This document shows, in pieces, positions 59,830-64,000 of a DNA stretch of 64,000 nucleotides (positions are counted from its first letter, which is position 1; each line of letters starts with the position of its first letter). Source of the DNA: Membranipora membranacea (Eukaryota; Bryozoa; Gymnolaemata; Cheilostomatida; Membraniporidae); contig OU612072.1 in the NCBI GenBank assembly GCA_914767715.1, positions 26,474,001-26,538,000 on the forward strand, written 5' to 3'. Made by a program: the position numbers and the translations under genes. Below the pieces are notes generated by a model. That model did no database searches and was not told where the DNA came from. It saw only the letters and a list, made by a program, of their open reading frames with translations.

Positions 59830-62800
59830 TCGCATTCAACTTTCCTCTAGTCTTTTTTGGCTCCTCCTACAAGTCTCAACATTCCAACTAAAAATATTAT
59901 GTGAATGGCTAGAAATATTTGTGGCGTTACACTGATGAAAAGATTAATATCATTCCCAACTAAAGACTTCTGCCCAGGGTAACTGATCAATATTGCTATG
60001 TAGTTCCTTTGTCAAATGGTAACAAGTTAACACAAACTAAGAAGCGCCTTGGATATAGATGGTCAAGAAAGTCGCCGATGAATTTTATCTTATTCGGGAC
60101 TGAAGAATCTATTACTGATCACATCACATGTACACATTATATAATAACTTTATTTTCTGATGATACTCATTCAATGATAATGTATACTGAACAACTAAAC
60201 TGAATAACTAAGAGAGAAATAAAATAAAACAGAGCTTGATGGGCTTGGTCATATGCAAATCATTGACAGAAGTCAAAAGTTCTAATACCTCTAAGATAAT
60301 GATGTTATTTGAACAACTGTTTATGTAATATCCTAGTGGATATTACATAAACAAATGACACTAATGACCAAATCTTTCAATTAATTATTATTAAGCCAAC
60401 TCTAAGTGCAGCACCGGAGTATACCTGCTCCTGCTTCTGCACTTTTGACAGGCTATCTCATGATTGACCAATGTTACTTTTTTGAGGTACTGGGCTGGCG
60501 TGATTACCAGATGGCGAGATGGCACGATTGATAAGCGCCATGCAGTAAACCAAGAATATCTAAATTGCCTTGTCATGGGCAACTATTGAGAACTTGGAGT
60601 CAGAAAACAGACTAACAAAAGTTACAACTCATACGGAAGTGATTGAGATGACATGTGTAAATGTTGTGACTGTCACTTTAATGACCATTAATCACTTGTC
60701 ACCAGCAGAAATGTAGTGACTGTATAAATAATAATTCACTATTTTTCTGTTAAATTCATCATCTTGCAAGCCCAGATTTATTAACTGGATCAGAAAAGCT
60801 TTACAACAACTAATCCATAAGAACATATTAAAACCTTTAATCAGAGCAAACCGAAAATCTCTCATTTATTTACTCACACCAAGGGAGGCGATCCACTCTG
60901 GCTGCACAACCCACAATGGTCAGATCTTGGGTGTCAGTATGGGAGGGAGTAAGAGACAAGTGGATTAATTTATGGTTGCTTAGTATTTGGTTTGTAGAAA
61001 TGTTTAGGAGTTATTATTAGACAAGATTCCGTGAAACCACTCAAACCAAACCATCGCTATTAATTTTAACCGATTAAAATTTTTGTCCCTTTTTCACATT
61101 GAAGAAGACAAAACCCCAAGTATATACTGTGACTCCAACCAAACCATTATTATTAATTTCCTCTGGTTAAAAATTAGGAGTTTCAATTTTTGTCACTTCA
61201 AGTCCTCGTTTAGAAATGTGCAAGTAAACTTACTCAAATTGCCATGACCATCATCATGATTTCTTATCTTCACACTAGGTCTCATTCGACCGCCATATTC
61301 AACGGACCCCCTTAAGCACAGGTGGCTTGTGTGGGGAAGTGACCCTATACCCTTGCCTGCTGTAGCCAACTGTATGCCAGGATTGACTTGGTATTTGGTG
61401 CACTTTATTTTTGAGTCCATTTTGGAAAAAAATTGATGTAGCCACCGATCTCCTGCTGTCTACTAATAAACATTTGATTACACAGGGTTATGGGATGGTT
61501 TGATGGCCAGATGGCAAGATGGCACAATCTGTTAGCGCATTTGCTCTTCACTGCTGCCAGTTGATTGGCGCTGCAGGAGTTGTGGGTTGGAATCTTGTGG
61601 GGAGGGGGGCCGGATTGCTCCAGCCCATGGTACCCTCAGGCTAATATCTTTCTGAATTTTTGTCTAATGAAATAATTCTGCAACCTCAGCATCGCAACGC
61701 CTTTGGCAAACAATTGGTACAAATTGATCATCAAAATCAGGGTCAATTATCTAGCGGAAGTTGTGACACAGTTACCGTATTACTTGTTGACATGTGCATT
61801 AATTTTACCACCTGATTTTTATTTATGATTGAGTTATACAGACTTCAAATGAGCACACAGCTGCATGGATGGCAGCAGTATTCAATCAATATACAATCAA
61901 GCCTGTGAGGAGATATTTAATTATAAAAATGAGATCATGGGTGTCATCTGTGACATAATTACACAGATGGCGAGACGATGAGATGGCAAAATAGGGTAGC
62001 GTCATGCCCTTGGTGCTTGAGATGCTATACCAGTATGTCTTTTTGTTAACGAAACTGCCTTGTCATCGGTGATTATTTTTAACTTGGCGACAGAAAATAA
62101 TTTAATAAAAGTTTCAAATCATTAGGAAGACATCAATCTCTTTTCACCGGCAGAAAGGTAACTGAGTTATTTTTTGTCACTTCAGTTCATTATTTACATA
62201 TGTGGAGGTAAACTTACTCAAGCTGCCATGACCATCATCACGATTTATTTTCTTTACACTAGGTCTTATTCAACCGCCGTGTGGGGTTGTGACATAATAC
62301 CCTTGCCTGCCGTAACCGGCTACTCTTTTCTTGAAAGGGCAGGGGGAGCTTTATACAGCGTGTAACCCACAGTAGACCTCCTGATTTACATGTCCTGATC
62401 CAAAGAGATACTGGGTGAGGCGCCTCTCCGTGTTAATTTCCACATTAATCATGAGCATGATTGACTTGTATTGATTTTCTGAAAAACCAACTTGACTAGT
62501 CGCATCCCAATATCGGAGCGTAATACTGCTATTAACAAGGCTAAGGCAATTCTAGCAATGAAGTGAAATATAAGCTTGATGATGGGATTAATATCGTATA
62601 ATTAGAGAGTTCCTCCTATATCTTATAAGTACAATACAAGGTGTGTAATTGTTTAGTCCGATGTCAATTCAATTCAGCAGGTTTAATAACAGTATGTACT
62701 TTTGTAGCGAAGCTTTCTAGCACAGAGAGAACATTTAGTTGTGGGGGGGATGAGGAATGATGTTAAAAATGATGGTTCAAATAGCATTGCAAAGGTTGTG

Positions 62801-63250
62801 TCCAGCGGTTAATGGTATTCAACTTTGACGACAAACATATTCCAATTTATTTTGCTTTTTCTCTCTCAATTAACTGTGGATCAAACAAAAATAGCGCACA
62901 ACCTACACATCCCACACATATTTAAACAAATATTTTGGATTTGAGAAGTGACATACAGTTTAAGCCTAATTGGTTGCCCCTTTTTTAATTAGTGTACGCA
63001 CCTACAGCTTTGATTAGTAATGTTTGACTGTCACAAGTTACATGGTAAATTTTTTGTCCAGTATCACATCTAAATCAGGCATTAGGAAGTTAATTTATCT
63101 GTAAACCCTGGCAAATTGTTTTTGCTGAAGTAGGATGTGATTGTAATGATTTATACTGAGATATTGAGTCAATGGTGAGGATCATTTTTTGAACCGTCTG
63201 CTTCTTTTGCCAGTATAGGATATAATACCATGTTAGTATAAATTATGGTT
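59830..63250. repeat. Downstream of TSR-G: scrambled unit fragments, no gene
   Basis: 59830-60352 is the normal downstream flank. From 60353 onward, pieces of the unit follow in rearranged order: sequence like 10890, 11248, 61200 (like 13490), a decayed SINE copy (about 61490-61640), 62200 (like 13490 again) and 62700-63100 (like 4385-4740, inverted). No TSR exon is present in them. Confidence 0.5.
60319..60352. repeat. Perfect 15-bp-arm palindrome at a deletion junction
   Basis: gtttatgtaatatcc (60319-60333), loop tagt, ggatattacataaac (60338-60352). Other copies have an imperfect version, and the match to them ends right here. Confidence 0.75.
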
Positions 63251-64000
63251 ATTGAAATCTGCTGTGTCAACTTTGAGGAACTTTGGTGCTTTGAACTTGC
63301 ATTTCATTTCGCCATGAAGGATTCGATTTTCTTTTTGCTTTAATGCGTAAATGTGTGTAATAATTTCTCAAACTCAAGATTATATGGATGCGTCATAGTT
63401 TCAAGTTTTGTTACTGGAATGATTGCGCTTCTCAAAGCCAATTTATCTGAGACCTCTTGTGTGGTTGAAACAGATATCTCAGAGTGCAAAAGTTATACCA
63501 TATGAATTGATCATTTGGAAAGGTCACCAGAGTATGCGCCATATTTTAAGCTTGAGCACAAGGGAAATTTGAATCGGAATGTATGTGTCTGATTCTTGAC
63601 AACAGAGCATTATGTAGTCATCTTGCAAACTACACTCTCTCTCATTGTAACTTTGCTAGGAAATAAAATATCATGTGGCTCCACTGAGCAAATCAAGTAA
63701 AGCTTACACATAATTTAGGGACCAGGATTCAAGTCTGCAAGTAAATTGAGTAGATTTCACTACTAAAAACTCCGCCAATCAACTCGTCACTGGGAGGAAT
63801 ATTTTCAAAAGTTTGCAGGTATTGATGAAATGACCTGACTACAGAGGCACTCTACCGTAATACCTCACTTATAAGGCACCAGCTTATAAGTGAAGCACCT
63901 CCCTCGGAAAAAATAAAAACGCTCCAGTTGTAAAGCACCCAACAGCTATAAGGCACCCCTTTGAAAATATAACTGACCTGATTTGCACCGTGTTAACAAG
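63250..64000. other. Right edge of the window; possible DNA-transposon end
   Basis: 63250-63840 shows nothing recognisable. From about 63857, the degenerate motif cttataaggcacc / agcttataagtgaagcacc / ctataaggcacccc repeats several times, a pattern reminiscent of pogo/Tigger-like terminal inverted repeats. The rest of the element would lie outside the window. Confidence 0.25.

Overview
This is a piece of AT-rich eukaryotic genome, almost certainly from an invertebrate animal. The evidence is GT-AG introns, TATA-box promoters, AATAAA polyadenylation signals, thrombospondin type-1 (TSR) domains, a non-LTR retrotransposon with a simple-repeat tail, and tRNA-derived SINE-like repeats. I cannot name the species or phylum from the sequence alone.

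The main content is a cluster of seven paralogous five-exon genes, called TSR-A to TSR-G here. Each encodes or once encoded a secreted protein of about 160 residues: signal peptide, Tyr/Thr-rich linker, canonical TSR domain (exon 3), degenerate second TSR (exon 4), and Tyr/His/Pro-rich tail (exon 5). Exon 1 contributes only ATG plus one base. Five copies look intact: TSR-A (882-2159, minus), TSR-D (17772-19047, minus), TSR-E (37457-38742), TSR-F (46291-47575) and TSR-G (58375-59666). Two are broken by in-frame stops: TSR-B (8135-9406) and TSR-C (14948-16156). All seven keep a promoter with a 14-bp RFX-type X-box exactly 7 bp upstream of a TATA box.

The cluster grew by large duplications. TSR-A/B/C (about 0.6-17 kb) and TSR-D/E/F (about 17.4-48.4 kb) are two copies of one three-gene segment, with A matching D, B matching E and C matching F in flanks, introns and diagnostic residues. 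Within each segment the first gene points away from the second, so A/B and D/E are head-to-head inverted duplicates. TSR-G is a further C/F-like copy. Unit 2 carries a 12.27-kb block (22000-34267) absent from the matching site in unit 1 and from two further paralogous sites; it has imperfect terminal inverted repeats and a possible 2-bp CA duplication. Unit 1 lacks about 3.1 kb that unit 2 and the TSR-G unit keep.

Other mobile DNA includes a 5'-truncated CR1/L2/Rex1-like LINE (about 49131-50600), a 437-bp MITE in the TSR-G promoter with a perfect 9-bp target duplication, a 1.84-kb element with terminal inverted repeats (30023-31862), about 350-bp tandem repeats (32511-34140), a tRNA-derived SINE (about 40621-40860), several microsatellites and several long hairpins. 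Intergenic DNA is mostly degenerate copies of the duplicated unit. Within the 12.27-kb insert only a weak candidate for a small spliced gene (23776-25484) was found.
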